DNA from: Homoserinibacter sp. GY 40078
GTDB taxonomy: Bacteria; Actinomycetota; Actinomycetes; Actinomycetales; Microbacteriaceae
Reading direction: 5' to 3'
DNA length: 64,000 bases
Assembly: GCF_008017545.1 (NCBI RefSeq)
Contig: NZ_VRTZ01000003.1
Location: 124,001-188,000, forward strand
The notes below the pieces were generated by a model. It was not told the origin of the DNA, ran no database searches, and saw only the letters and a list, made by a program, of their open reading frames with translations. The position numbers and the translations under genes were made by a program. Every line of letters starts with the position of its first letter. Position 1 is the stretch's first letter. Below are positions 37,269 to 44,852 of the stretch, piece after piece.

Positions 37269-38651
37269 CTACGGCATCGCCGAGGGAAGCGAGACCGTCA
37301 CACGGGTTCCCTCGCCCGGTTCGGAATCGAGCGCGGCGTATCCGCCGTGGGATACCGCGATCGCTTGCACGATGGCGAGACCCAATCCGCTTCCGTCTCG
37401 GCGGTCGCCGCTCACGAACCGCTCGAACGCGCGCTCGCGGAGTTCTGGCGACATCCCGACGCCGTCGTCCTGCACCACCAGTTCGATCGCATCGCCCGCG
37501 CGGTGGGCACCGAGCGTGATGGAGGCGCCCGGTCCCGCGTGGCGCAGGGCGTTGCCGAGCAGATTGCGCACGAGCTGGTCGAGCGCGAGCGGGTCGCCCA
37601 CGACGATCGCCGGGCCGGGCGCGTCGACCGTGACGGATGCCTCGGGCGCGAGCAGCGCCGCGTCTCCGGCGGCGGAGCGGCACACGGATGCGAGATCGAC
37701 GGGCTCCCGCACCTGCACCGCAGCCTCGCTCCGCGCGAGCAGCGCCAAACGGTCGACGAGGGTGCGCATGCGCTCCGACTCCTCCACGATGCTCGCGAAG
37801 GCGTCGTCGGCGGTCGCCGGATCGTCGGGTCGCTGGAAGTGCAGCTGCGACCAGCCCTGGATCTTCGTGAGCGGGGTGCGCAGCTCGTGCGAGACGTCCG
37901 CGACGAAGTCGCGCAGCTGACGCTCCGTCTCTCCCCGCCGGGCATCGAGGCCCTCGATCGCGGTCGCGATCCCCTCGGTCTCTGCGAAATCGGCGGCGGG
38001 GGAGGTGGCCAGATCGTCGAGCTCCCCGCGATCCACTCGCTCGGCGAGAGTCGTGAGCGAACGCGTCGTGCGCGACACGACGATCGTGACGACGACGCCC
38101 GTGATCGCCAGCACGAGCATGAGAAGCACGAGCGCCGCGACGGCGAGAGCCTGGATCAGAACATCCGCGGCCTCGACCCCGACCCCCACGAGCGCCGCCG
38201 ACACCGGGCGTCGGCTGTCGTCGTCGTCGAAGACCGTGCCGCTCGGCAACTCCACCACCGTGAACAGCATCGTGCGTCCGCCCACGTCGGCCCGGACGGT
38301 GTCTGCATCGCGCAGCCGCACGACCGTGTCCTCGAGCACACCGATCGGGGCCGGAGCTTCGGATGCCGCGACGACCCGGCCGTCGGAGTCTATGAGCGCC
38401 ACGATCGTGGTACCCGCATCGGCGGCGGCGAGACGCTCGCCCGAGATGGCGCGCTCTCCGCCGTCCGGCTCCGCCCACGAGGCGACCGTCTGCGCCGTGA
38501 CCTGCACCTGGCGGTCGGCGGCCCGGAGGGTGACGATCCGGAGCCCCCAGACGCTCGCGACGGCGAGCACGACACCGGCGATCGCCACGACGAGGAGCAA
38601 GCGTCGCCGCAAGGTCCGCACCATCGAGGGGCGCGGGTGGATGCTCATCAC
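37269..38651 (-). CDS. two-component sensor histidine kinase
   Basis: A 460-residue membrane kinase: TM1 about 17-38, extracytoplasmic sensor about 40-162, TM2 about 168-193, HAMP, then HisKA with DFVADVSHELRTPL (His 255). The ATPase domain follows with N-box QLVRNLLGNALRHA, DDGVGM and GSGLGLAIVQ. The sensor part has no recognisable ligand motif. It overlaps the response-regulator gene by 4 nt. Confidence 0.94.
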   Translation of the reverse strand: MMSIHPRPSMVRTLRRRLLLVVAIAGVVLAVASVWGLRIVTLRAADRQVQVTAQTVASWAEPDGGERAISGERLAAADAGTTIVALIDSDGRVVAASEAPAPIGVLEDTVVRLRDADTVRADVGGRTMLFTVVELPSGTVFDDDDSRRPVSAALVGVGVEAADVLIQALAVAALVLLMLVLAITGVVVTIVVSRTTRSLTTLAERVDRGELDDLATSPAADFAETEGIATAIEGLDARRGETERQLRDFVADVSHELRTPLTKIQGWSQLHFQRPDDPATADDAFASIVEESERMRTLVDRLALLARSEAAVQVREPVDLASVCRSAAGDAALLAPEASVTVDAPGPAIVVGDPLALDQLVRNLLGNALRHAGPGASITLGAHRAGDAIELVVQDDGVGMSPELRERAFERFVSGDRRDGSGLGLAIVQAIAVSHGGYAALDSEPGEGTRVTVSLPSAMP

Positions 38652-39355
38652 GGGCCCTCGACGCGCAGGCAGTAGCCGAACCCGCGCACGGTCTGGATCA
38701 GCGGATCCCGTCCGGCGTCGACCTTACGGCGCAGCGTCGACACCGCCTTCTCGACGACCTCGCCGCTGCCACCGAAGTCGAACTGCCACACCCGTTCCAG
38801 GAGCTGACCGCGCGAGAGAACCCGCTCGGCGTTCTCGAGCAGGAACCGCAGCAGCCGGAACTCGGTCGGCGTGAGCGCGATCGGGTCTCCCGCCCGGCGG
38901 ACCTGCAGGCCCGCGAGGTCCATCTCGAGGTCGGCGTACCGCAGGAGCTGCGGGTCGTCGGAGGGTCCCGCGGAGCGCCGACGGACCGCGTCGATCCGAG
39001 CGAGCACCTCCGACACGTGGAAGGGCTTGCCGAGGAAGTCGTCCGCCCCCGCGCGGAGCCCCGAGATGCGGCCGTCGACGTCGTCCACGGCACTCAGCAT
39101 GACGATCGCGGCACTCGGTGCGGCGGCGCGCAGTGCCGGAACCAACTGCACCGCGTCGACCTCCGGCAGGAACCGGTCGAGCAGGATCGCGTCGAAATCC
39201 TCGGCGCGTGCGGCCACGAGCGCGTCCGCCGCGGTTCCCGTGGTGACGACACGGTAGCCGGGGGCCGCGAGCACCGATTCGAGGAGCAGGCGGATTCCGG
39301 CGTCATCGTCGACGACCAGCACCCGCGTAGGGGTCTCGTCGCCCGGCACCGTCAT
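38648..39355 (-). CDS. OmpR-family response regulator
   Basis: A 235-residue regulator. The receiver domain has acidic pocket DDD (16-18), phospho-acceptor Asp 60 (ILLDRFLP) and GKPF. A winged-helix C-terminal domain follows (ALTPTEFRLLRFLLENAERVLSRGQLLERVW, then STLRRKVD). It is translationally coupled to the kinase and 24 bp downstream of the FtsX permease gene, so it probably controls the flanking export genes. Confidence 0.94.
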   Translation of the reverse strand: MTVPGDETPTRVLVVDDDAGIRLLLESVLAAPGYRVVTTGTAADALVAARAEDFDAILLDRFLPEVDAVQLVPALRAAAPSAAIVMLSAVDDVDGRISGLRAGADDFLGKPFHVSEVLARIDAVRRRSAGPSDDPQLLRYADLEMDLAGLQVRRAGDPIALTPTEFRLLRFLLENAERVLSRGQLLERVWQFDFGGSGEVVEKAVSTLRRKVDAGRDPLIQTVRGFGYCLRVEGP

Positions 39356-39379
39356 CGTGCGATCGTATCCGGATCGCGT

Positions 39380-40564
39380 TCAGCCCCGGAGCGCCCGCGC
39401 GATGGGCAGCCGGGTCGCCGCGACAGCCGGGACGAGGCTCCCCAGAAGGCTCGTCGCCATCGCCGCGACGACTCCCGCGGCGCATGCGAGCCAGGGGAAC
39501 ACAGGGGGCGAGATCGAACTCGCCGCGGGGATGAGCGCCGGAACGAGCACGTAGGTGCCGATCACCGCCAGCAGGATCGCGAGCGCGCTGACGACGGTTC
39601 CGATGAGCGCCGCGCCGGTGAGCACCTGCGCGAAGACGTCGAGGCGTGTGGCCCCGAACGCCCGGCGGACGACGAGCTCCCGCGCCCGCTCGGCGACGGA
39701 GGCGATGCCGACGTTCGCGATGCCGAGCGTCGCCACCGTGAGCAGCAGGGCGCTGCTCACGCCGAACAGCAGGGTGAGCGTGGCCACCTGTTCGCGCACC
39801 TGCTCGACCGTGTCGAGCCGGTGGAATCCCGCCTCCGCGACGCGGTGGCGGGGAGCCGCCTGCCGGAGCACCTCGTCGAGCACCGGCTGAGCTCCTGGGT
39901 CCGCGTGGGCCCGCACCGTGAGCTGCGCGGCGAGCAGTAGCGGCTCGTCCGCGCAGGCGAGCGACTCCCACGCCCCGTAGGCCTGAGCTTCGGCGTTCCC
40001 GTCGGCGACGATCCCCGAGACCGCCAGCGGGAGCGCCGCGCCGTTGTCGCCGATCCGGTGGATGAGGGTTCCGGGGCCCGCCCCGAGCCGTGCCGCCGCC
40101 TCCTCGTTGAGCGCGACGGCCGCCGGGTAGCACGAGGCGGGCGGCATGCTGCCCTCGATGACGGGCATCCGGCGGATCTCGTCGACGGTGGCACCGATGG
40201 TCCAGCTCGACGTGACCTGCACACCGCCCGCGGGAGGCGCGTCCGGATCCCTCGACAGCGACATCGGCACGGTGGCCTCGAGGTGGACCGCGACCGAGGG
40301 ACCGGTCGTCGCATCGAGTTCGTCGAGAAGCGCCACGAGCGAAGCCCCTGCGTCGTCCCGCGGATACTCGGCCAGAGGCGCCTCGAAGGTCGCCTCGCGT
40401 CCGTTCAGCTGCTCCTGCTGGGCGACGAGCATCTCGGCGGCCACAGAGTTCGCGAGGGCGATCGCCACGGTGCCGACGACACCGAGCAGCATGCTGAGGC
40501 TCACCAGCACGTAGCGCCGCAGCTGCGTCGAGAACTCGTGGCGCACCACTCCGCGGGCGATCAC
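39380..40564 (-). CDS. MacB/FtsX-type ABC transporter permease
   Basis: A 394-residue permease with the FtsX/MacB topology. One N-terminal TM helix (about 18-40) precedes a large extracytoplasmic domain (about 45-250). Three TM helices follow in the C-terminal part around LTLLFGVSSALLLTVATLGIAN, ALIGTVVSALAILLAVIG and CAAGVVAAMATSLLGSLVPA. The LVVRRAFGATRLDV loop is the ATPase coupling region. It overlaps the ATPase gene by 4 nt. Confidence 0.9.
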   Translation of the reverse strand: MIARGVVRHEFSTQLRRYVLVSLSMLLGVVGTVAIALANSVAAEMLVAQQEQLNGREATFEAPLAEYPRDDAGASLVALLDELDATTGPSVAVHLEATVPMSLSRDPDAPPAGGVQVTSSWTIGATVDEIRRMPVIEGSMPPASCYPAAVALNEEAAARLGAGPGTLIHRIGDNGAALPLAVSGIVADGNAEAQAYGAWESLACADEPLLLAAQLTVRAHADPGAQPVLDEVLRQAAPRHRVAEAGFHRLDTVEQVREQVATLTLLFGVSSALLLTVATLGIANVGIASVAERARELVVRRAFGATRLDVFAQVLTGAALIGTVVSALAILLAVIGTYVLVPALIPAASSISPPVFPWLACAAGVVAAMATSLLGSLVPAVAATRLPIARALRG

Positions 40565-41250
40565 GGCGTGCCCTCCGGATGCAGTACGCCGTCGTCGAGA
40601 CGCAGCACGCGGTCGGCGGACGCCGCGACGACCGGATCGTGGGTGACCATGATGAGGCAGGAGCCGGCCACCCGCGTGACGCCGGCCAGCAGGCGGATCA
40701 CCTGATCGCCGGTGGCCGTGTCGAGCGCTCCGGTGGGTTCGTCGGCGAGCACGATCCGTGGCCGGGTGACCAGCGCGCGCGCGATCGCGACGCGCTGCTG
40801 CTCTCCTCCCGAGAGCCGCCCCGGCCGCATCCGTTCGCGTCCGCCCATGCCGACGGCATCGAGTGCCGCGGCCACGCGCTCGCGTCGGTCGCGGCGGGAA
40901 CGGACACCCGCGTAGTCGAGGGGCATCTCCAGGTTCCCCCGCACATCGAGCTCGCGGATGAGCGCGTAATCCTGGAACACGAATCCGATCGCCCGGCTGC
41001 GCTTCCGTGCGCGGGCGGTGTCGCCGAGGCGGCGGGTGCTCGTCCCGGCGATCAGCACATCGCCCGCGGCGGGCGGTTGGAGCAGGCCCAGGATCGTCAG
41101 GAGGGTCGACTTACCCGACCCCGAGCGGCCGACGATCGCTACCGATTCCCCCTCCTCGACCGAGAGATCGACGTCGCGAAGAATGGGGCTGCCGCCGCGA
41201 CCCGGCACGCGCGCCGTCAATCCTGTCGCCTGGAGCACGGGCCCGGTCAT
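40561..41250 (-). CDS. MacB/LolD-type ABC transporter ATPase
   Basis: A 229-residue single nucleotide-binding domain: Walker [11 protein letters not shown]-loop FVFQDYALI, signature [15 protein letters not shown], Walker [13 protein letters not shown]. The ATG at 41250 overlaps the adaptor gene by 4 nt; an earlier in-frame start is Arg-rich and lies within the adaptor gene. With the permease and adaptor it forms a tripartite MacAB-like exporter or mechanotransmission complex. Confidence 0.93.
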   Translation of the reverse strand: MTGPVLQATGLTARVPGRGGSPILRDVDLSVEEGESVAIVGRSGSGKSTLLTILGLLQPPAAGDVLIAGTSTRRLGDTARARKRSRAIGFVFQDYALIRELDVRGNLEMPLDYAGVRSRRDRRERVAAALDAVGMGGRERMRPGRLSGGEQQRVAIARALVTRPRIVLADEPTGALDTATGDQVIRLLAGVTRVAGSCLIMVTHDPVVAASADRVLRLDDGVLHPEGTP

Positions 41251-42083
41251 CCGAGTCCGGGGGCGAACGCGAGCACCTCGTCGCCCTCCTCGAGGCCCGC
41301 GACGATCTCGACCCATGCGCCGTCGCTGACGCCGAGGGTCACCTCGACGACCTCGCGCGCCCCACCGCGCAGCAGCGTCACCCGACCGGTGTCGACCGAT
41401 CCGAGTACCGCCGAGACAGGCAGCGCGAGCACGTCATCGCGCTGGGCGGTGCGCATGCCGATCTTCGCCGGGAGGCCGGCCACGACCGTCGCGTCGAGGG
41501 GGAGCAGGCACACGAGCGGCGCGGTCGGCGCGTCGGTGTCGTCTGCCGGATCCGTGGCGTCGGACGTCGTCGGCATGAGACGGCAATCGATGCCCGCCGG
41601 GCCCGCATCGATGCTTACCGTGGCGGAGGTCGGCGTCGAGTACACCCGGAAGGCGAGCTCCGGCGGCACATCCACCATCACTCCGAAGCCGGCGTAGGCG
41701 AGCGTGGCGATCGGCGCCCGCTCGACGACCGTGGCTCCCTCGGGGTAGGTCACCTCCAGCACGCGCGAGGGCACCGGGGCGCGGGTCTCCTCGCCCGCGA
41801 CCGTCGCGATGCGCGCCCCCTTCACCACCGAGGGGGCTGCGATCGCCTCGGATGCGTAGTCGATCGCCCCGGACGCCCGCGCGGCGAGCACGAACGTCGG
41901 TGAGGAGACCACGCGGCCCGGCACGACGATCACCGAGGTGATGCTGCGCGTTTCGACGGTGACCGTCGGCGGAGGGCTGTTCTCGGCGGGTGTCGGCACG
42001 AGAGCTTCTGCAGTGCACGCGGAGAGCGTGAGCGCGCCGGCGAGGGCCAGAGCGAGCGGAACTGCTTTCTTCACTTCGGACAT
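41247..42083 (-). CDS. lipoprotein membrane-fusion adaptor (MacA/HlyD-like)
   Basis: A 278-residue lipoprotein. The signal peptide ends LSAC. A PPTVTVETRSITSVIVVPGRVVSS segment typical of adaptor N-termini follows. The lipoyl-like and beta-barrel parts end in VTLLRGGAREVVEVTLGVSDGAWVEIVAGLEEGDEV, the C-terminal membrane-proximal signature of MacA/HlyD proteins. The ATG at 42083 overlaps the preceding lipoprotein gene by 13 nt. Confidence 0.85.
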   Translation of the reverse strand: MSEVKKAVPLALALAGALTLSACTAEALVPTPAENSPPPTVTVETRSITSVIVVPGRVVSSPTFVLAARASGAIDYASEAIAAPSVVKGARIATVAGEETRAPVPSRVLEVTYPEGATVVERAPIATLAYAGFGVMVDVPPELAFRVYSTPTSATVSIDAGPAGIDCRLMPTTSDATDPADDTDAPTAPLVCLLPLDATVVAGLPAKIGMRTAQRDDVLALPVSAVLGSVDTGRVTLLRGGAREVVEVTLGVSDGAWVEIVAGLEEGDEVLAFAPGLG

Positions 42084-42571
42084 CCGCCATCCGTGATCGA
42101 CTGCATGGCAGACGGGTCCCCGAGCCGAGCCCTCTCGATCGCGTCTCGGATGACGGGCTGCATGCTTGCAGGGTCGTAGCTGTTTGCGAAGACGTCGGTG
42201 TCGACGATCGTCGCGAACACCTCGAGCGCTTCGGTGGCGGTGGTCGGATCTTCGCCGAAGGCAGTGAGATAGGTCGTGCCCCACGCGCATCGCCAGACCC
42301 GGACTGCCTCACCCCGCCCATATCCGGTTTGGTAGGAGCCGGAGACGTCATTGAATGAGGGGTCGGGGTAGGAGTACCCGTCGGGCAGCTCGAACTCGTC
42401 GGCCGTTTCCCAGTACTCGTCGACGGCCGATCCGAAATCGGTGAACGTGGTCTCGCCCTGGGCGGACGGCGGCGGTTCCACCGGGTCGGGCGCCTCCACC
42501 GCGCAGGCGGCGAGCGTGACCGCCGCACTCAGTGCGCACCCGATCAGGGGGATCCGCCTCACTGGGGACAC
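42071..42571 (-). CDS. putative lipoprotein, tandem paralogue B
   Basis: A 166-residue lipoprotein with lipobox LAAC. It is homologous along its length to the gene immediately upstream: shared A(V/I)(D/E)EYW.TA, SGSYQ.GYG..EAV, CAWG..YL.AFG.DP, SYDP and QS(I/V).DGGCP. Two conserved cysteines (W-x-CAWG and GGCP) could form a disulfide. I do not recognise the family. It overlaps both neighbours by about 13 nt. Confidence 0.75.
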   Translation of the reverse strand: MSPVRRIPLIGCALSAAVTLAACAVEAPDPVEPPPSAQGETTFTDFGSAVDEYWETADEFELPDGYSYPDPSFNDVSGSYQTGYGRGEAVRVWRCAWGTTYLTAFGEDPTTATEALEVFATIVDTDVFANSYDPASMQPVIRDAIERARLGDPSAMQSITDGGCPK

Positions 42572-43062
42572 CCCCCGTCGATCACGCTCTGCACGCGCGA
42601 AGGGTCCCCGAGCTTTGCCTTCTCGATGCTGTCATAGACGGCGGACTGGGCGCTCTCGGGGTCGTAGGAGCGCGCGAACGCGTCGGTCTCGACGAGGCGG
42701 GAGTACTCCGCGAGTGCTGTCGCCTCCCGTTCCGGGTCCGTACCGAAGGCCTCGAGGTATTCGCGACCCCACGCGCAGTTCCAGGCGCCGACGGCCTCGG
42801 TCTCGCCGTATCCCGCCTGGTAGGAGCCCGAGGCGTCGTCGAACGTGGGTTCCGGGTACTCCTCGCCCGCGGGAAGCGGGAACTTCTCTGCGGTCGCCCA
42901 GTACTCCTCGATGGCCGCGTCGAAACTGGTGAAACCGTCTTCGTGAATCGTCGCCTCGGTCGGCTCGTCCGAAGCGGTGTCCGATGTTGTCGAGGCGCAT
43001 CCGGCAAGGAACGCCAGAACCAGCGCGAGCGCCGCCGCGCCCGGGATCGTCATGCCGCGCAT
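42559..43062 (-). CDS. putative lipoprotein, tandem paralogue A
   Basis: A 167-residue lipoprotein with lipobox LAGC, acidic after the cleavage site, and paralogous to the next gene. Conserved blocks are AAIEEYWATAEKFPLPAG, DASGSYQAGYGETEAV, NCAWGREYLEAFG and VIDGGCPQ. The ATG at 43062 overlaps the stop of the secreted-protein gene (TGATG), implying translational coupling. Function unknown; tandem lipoproteins beside an exporter could be immunity or sensor proteins. Confidence 0.75.
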   Translation of the reverse strand: MRGMTIPGAAALALVLAFLAGCASTTSDTASDEPTEATIHEDGFTSFDAAIEEYWATAEKFPLPAGEEYPEPTFDDASGSYQAGYGETEAVGAWNCAWGREYLEAFGTDPEREATALAEYSRLVETDAFARSYDPESAQSAVYDSIEKAKLGDPSRVQSVIDGGCPQ

Positions 43063-43502
43063 CAGTAGTACAGGGTCCCCGAGAAGTAGTTGTCGCACTT
43101 CCCGTCGGAAGCGGGCATCTTGCCGTACATCGTGAACTCGGTGTTCTTCAGCCAGTACGTCGACGACAGCACTGCATCAGGCCGAACGGGAAGGGACATG
43201 CTCGTCAGCCCCTGGTACTTGCCCGTGGTCACGATCTTGATGCCGAGATAGGTCATGTCCGTGCCGTACTGACTACCCGCGGAGTCCTTCAGCCGGTACT
43301 CGACATTGTCGCTACCCGAGGTGTAGCGCGAGACGTTGTAGAACACCGTCGACCCGGAGCAGTTCAGCGTGCCCCACGTCGACGCGGTCTTGGCCTGCGC
43401 GGGGATGGACGGAGTGATCGCTACCAGCGCGGCAGCCAGAACGGCGGTGGCAAGAAGCGGAAGAGAGCGGCGCCGTCGAGCGGCGGTCGTGGTGATGTGC
43501 AT
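43062..43502 (-). CDS. small secreted protein with two cysteines (hypothetical)
   Basis: A 146-residue precursor. A twin-basic N-terminus (RRRR) and hydrophobic stretch end in PAQA, giving a signal-peptidase site near residue 37. The mature ~109 residues are Ser/Thr/Tyr-rich with only two cysteines (48 and 136), likely a disulfide, and end GTLYY. No known family was recognised; it does not match lactococcin 972 motifs. It is the first gene of the run containing two lipoproteins and a MacAB-like exporter. Start could also be 43511 (three codons longer). Confidence 0.7.
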   Translation of the reverse strand: MHITTTAARRRRSLPLLATAVLAAALVAITPSIPAQAKTASTWGTLNCSGSTVFYNVSRYTSGSDNVEYRLKDSAGSQYGTDMTYLGIKIVTTGKYQGLTSMSLPVRPDAVLSSTYWLKNTEFTMYGKMPASDGKCDNYFSGTLYY

Positions 43503-43553
43503 GCTCGCCATCGTGGGTCGCGGACGGCACACGTAAGCCGCGAAACGGGACGA

Positions 43554-43633
43554 TTGCAGTGCAAACGGGTCAGCCGAGCAGCTCACTTAAGTGCATAGAC
43601 GGCTGCCTTAAGTGCAGATCGCCCTGCACTGCA
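43554..43633. promoter_or_regulatory. promoter region with four AGTGCA-type half-sites
   Basis: Upstream of the secreted-protein gene are TTGCAGTGCAA (43554-43564), two direct CTTAAGTGCA repeats (43586-43595 and 43607-43616, period 21) and TGCACTGCA (43625-43633). The spacing suggests regulator binding on one face of the helix. The OmpR-type regulator in the same gene run is a candidate binder. Confidence 0.5.
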
Positions 43634-43637
43634 TCGC

Positions 43638-44852
43638 TCATCGCCCGCGGAGCAGGCCGCGCTCGGCGAGGTTCGCCATGAGCGCCCCGACCCCGAAGGT
43701 CCACGGCGGCAGATCCTCCGAGCGTCGCACCCAGTTCACGAGCGAACCGAGCCGGGGCGACGAGATGCGCACGACGTCGTCCGGGTGGTGCGTGAAGCCC
43801 ATGCCGGGCTGGTCGCGATCCTTCGTCGGGGCGAACATCGTGCCGAGGTAGAGGGCGAAGCCGTCGGGGTACTGGTGGCGCGCGCCGATGGTCTGGCCGA
43901 CGAGGTCGAGCGGATCGCGGCTGATCGCGGCGAGCGGCGACGTCGCCTCGAGCTCGAATCCGTCGTCGCCCGACACGTGGAGCGTCACGACCTCCTGGCG
44001 CAGCTCCTCGATGCCGAATCCGCCGTCGAACAGCCGGATGAACGGACCCACCGCGGCCGAGCCGTTGTTGTCCTTCGCCTGCCCGAGCAGCAGCGCCGAG
44101 CGCCCCTCGATGTCGCGCAGGTTCACGTCGTTGCCGAGAGCCGCGCCCACGGCCCGCCCCGCGGACGAGACCACGAGCACCACCTCGGGCTCGGGGTTGT
44201 TCCACTCGGAGTCGCCCCGCACGCCCACCTCGGCACCACTGCCGACGGTCGAGAGCACGGGCGCCTTCGTGAACACCTCGGCATCCGGTCCGATGCCCAC
44301 TTCGAGGTAGGCGCTCCACATGCCCTCCGCGACGAGGGTGCGCTTGAGCCGCATCGCCGCCTCGGATCCGGGAACGAGCTCCGAGAGGTCGGCGCCGAGC
44401 GCCGCGAGCACGGTCTCGCGGATGCGATCCGCCGAGCCGGCGTCGCCGCCCGCGCGCTCCTCGATCACCCGCTCGATCATCGAGACCGGGAAGGTGACTC
44501 CAGCCGCCTTCACGACGTGGAGGTCGAGAGGGCTGAGCAGGCGAGGCTTCGCCGGGTCGCCATCCATGGACGCGTTCGCGAGCAGGTCACCCACCTCGCC
44601 GACCGCGGGACCGGATGCCTCCCTCGCGGACAGGGCAGGCTCCGGATGCTCGGTGAGCGCCCGCATCGTGGGGAAGCTCTCGCCGATGTCATAGGCGACC
44701 CCGTCGCGCACCGTCACGACCGCAGGTCCCCCGACCCCCGGGACCCAGATGCGGCCGACGAGCACGGCGTCCGCGGAGTCGTGGGGGAGTGCCTGCGCGG
44801 AGTCGCCCGCCCAGCCCGCCCGGCCCGCGAGGCCCGCCTCAGTGGGACTCAC
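43638..44852 (-). CDS. FAH family 2-keto-3-deoxypentonate dehydratase-like protein (XylX type)
   Basis: A 404-residue long-form fumarylacetoacetate-hydrolase-family enzyme. The catalytic fold shows VVKAAGVTFPVSMIERVIEE, YLEVGIGPDAEVFTKAP, SEWNNPEPEVVLVVSS, GNDVNLRDIEGRSALLLGQAKDNN, and HQYPDGFALYLGTMFAP near the end. Length and motifs match the XylX-like group that dehydrates 2-keto-3-deoxy-pentonates to alpha-ketoglutarate semialdehyde. This differs from the short FAH protein at 3056. It overlaps the pentonate dehydratase gene by 14 nt, consistent with a two-step oxidative pentose pathway. Stereospecificity (xylose or arabinose) is unresolved. Confidence 0.8.
   Translation of the reverse strand: MSPTEAGLAGRAGWAGDSAQALPHDSADAVLVGRIWVPGVGGPAVVTVRDGVAYDIGESFPTMRALTEHPEPALSAREASGPAVGEVGDLLANASMDGDPAKPRLLSPLDLHVVKAAGVTFPVSMIERVIEERAGGDAGSADRIRETVLAALGADLSELVPGSEAAMRLKRTLVAEGMWSAYLEVGIGPDAEVFTKAPVLSTVGSGAEVGVRGDSEWNNPEPEVVLVVSSAGRAVGAALGNDVNLRDIEGRSALLLGQAKDNNGSAAVGPFIRLFDGGFGIEELRQEVVTLHVSGDDGFELEATSPLAAISRDPLDLVGQTIGARHQYPDGFALYLGTMFAPTKDRDQPGMGFTHHPDDVVRISSPRLGSLVNWVRRSEDLPPWTFGVGALMANLAERGLLRGR

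Noticed and set aside
36556-38478. Long open frame of about 640 codons across the kinase gene and the LmeA-like gene
   Set aside because: Only the last 214 codons have protein-like content; the rest is a shadow of the histidine kinase in another frame.
43062-43502. Secreted protein as lactococcin 972 family
   Set aside because: Lacks the typical WxYG/Gly-rich pattern; family left open.
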